Shown piece after piece: positions 63,713-64,000 of a stretch of 64,000 bases of DNA. The notes below the pieces were generated by a model. It did not search any database, was not told where the DNA came from, and saw nothing but the letters and a program-made list of their open reading frames with translations. Positions within the stretch are counted from its first letter, which is position 1. Each line of letters starts with the position of its first letter. The position numbers were made by a program, and so were the translations under genes. Source of the DNA: Palsa-343 sp036269135 (lineage in GTDB: Bacteria > Acidobacteriota > Terriglobia > Terriglobales > Acidobacteriaceae); contig DATASQ010000022.1 of assembly GCA_036269135.1 (NCBI GenBank), forward strand, positions 62,001-126,000, given 5' to 3'.

Positions 63713-64000
63713 CAGGCAATCCGCCCCGCCCTGCGTCGGAAGGGAAGCAAGCCCCTCCGCCCCCGCACGTGTATCGGTGCGCTTATGGGACGTTCCCGCG
63801 CATCTATGCGAAGTATGTGCGCGAGGACTGCCCGCCAGAGTTCGCCGGAGTGGGGCCTGGTTCCGGGAATGCAGGCCAAACCGCCAACGGATATAGCTCC
63901 CGACGATTTAAACGTTGCAGCAGCTCTGCTCGCCAGGCAAATATCGCCGAGTATCAAATCGATCAAGGGAGCGATCTCAAAGCCCGGAGTGACCTGAGCG
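63713..64000. other. Window end with no recognisable gene
   Basis: 288 bases after the racemase gene. A - strand frame stays open from the window edge to 63676 but shows no family motif, and the + strand has only short frames. It may be the end of an unseen gene or plain intergenic DNA. Confidence 0.35.

Overview
The window is high-GC and densely coded. It looks like the chromosome of an Acidobacteriota member, probably class Terriglobia. The evidence is two ~1,150-residue Oar-like TonB-dependent receptors with an N-terminal carboxypeptidase-regulatory domain, giant secreted proteins built from NHL, choice-of-anchor-D and Ig-like modules, Tat-exported GH29 fucosidases, and multihaem cytochromes carrying TPR domains. 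This placement is by gene style only. I saw no rRNA, tRNA, CRISPR array or insertion sequence.

Layout. (1) 1-8371: exopolysaccharide genes on + : two GT2 glycosyltransferases, an asparagine-synthase-type amidotransferase, two FemAB-like acyltransferases and a deacetylase-GT4 fusion. (2) 8957-19450: two giant exported repeat proteins flank a UDP-sugar dehydrogenase. (3) 20199-26316: a DeoR regulator, TonB receptor 1, a TPR protein and a scrap of another receptor. (4) 26308-32153: a three-gene RND efflux operon on -. (5) 32743-52466: an L-fucose locus with two GH29 fucosidases, a five-gene operon (fucosidase, cytochrome, serine hydrolase-VanX fusion, RraA, SDR), an opposing operon (split UxaA dehydratase, FucP, frameshifted mutarotase), a LacI regulator and TonB receptor 2. 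(6) 52565-57167: a second TPR/multihaem cytochrome, then an aldo-keto reductase and a zinc alcohol dehydrogenase that overlap by 4 bases. (7) 57298-63712: an RpiR regulator, a PBP4-type D-Ala-D-Ala carboxypeptidase and an amino-acid permease on -, divergent from a GNAT plus N-succinylamino-acid racemase pair on +.

How the genes fit together. In region 5 a 15-base motif close to CGAAAGCGCTAAAGT lies 14-16 bases before a TTGAC-like -35 box at four promoters: fucosidase 1, the fucosidase 2 operon, the uxaA-fucP operon and TonB receptor 2. The LacI gene sits between two of these sites, so I infer one fucose regulon. The inferred route is: outer-membrane uptake by the receptor, cleavage by the fucosidases, FucP import, oxidation by the aldo-keto reductase, a UxaA-type dehydratase in place of the usual enolase-superfamily L-fuconate dehydratase, then SDR and RraA steps. 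Region 7 reads as D-amino-acid salvage: DacB releases D-Ala, the permease imports it, and GNAT plus racemase epimerise it through N-succinyl intermediates. The deacylase this needs is not in the window.

Damage and oddities: a mutarotase pseudogene with two frame breaks, a permease whose well-placed ribosome site faces CTA instead of a start codon, a receptor remnant, and exact long-period repeats in both giant secreted proteins.
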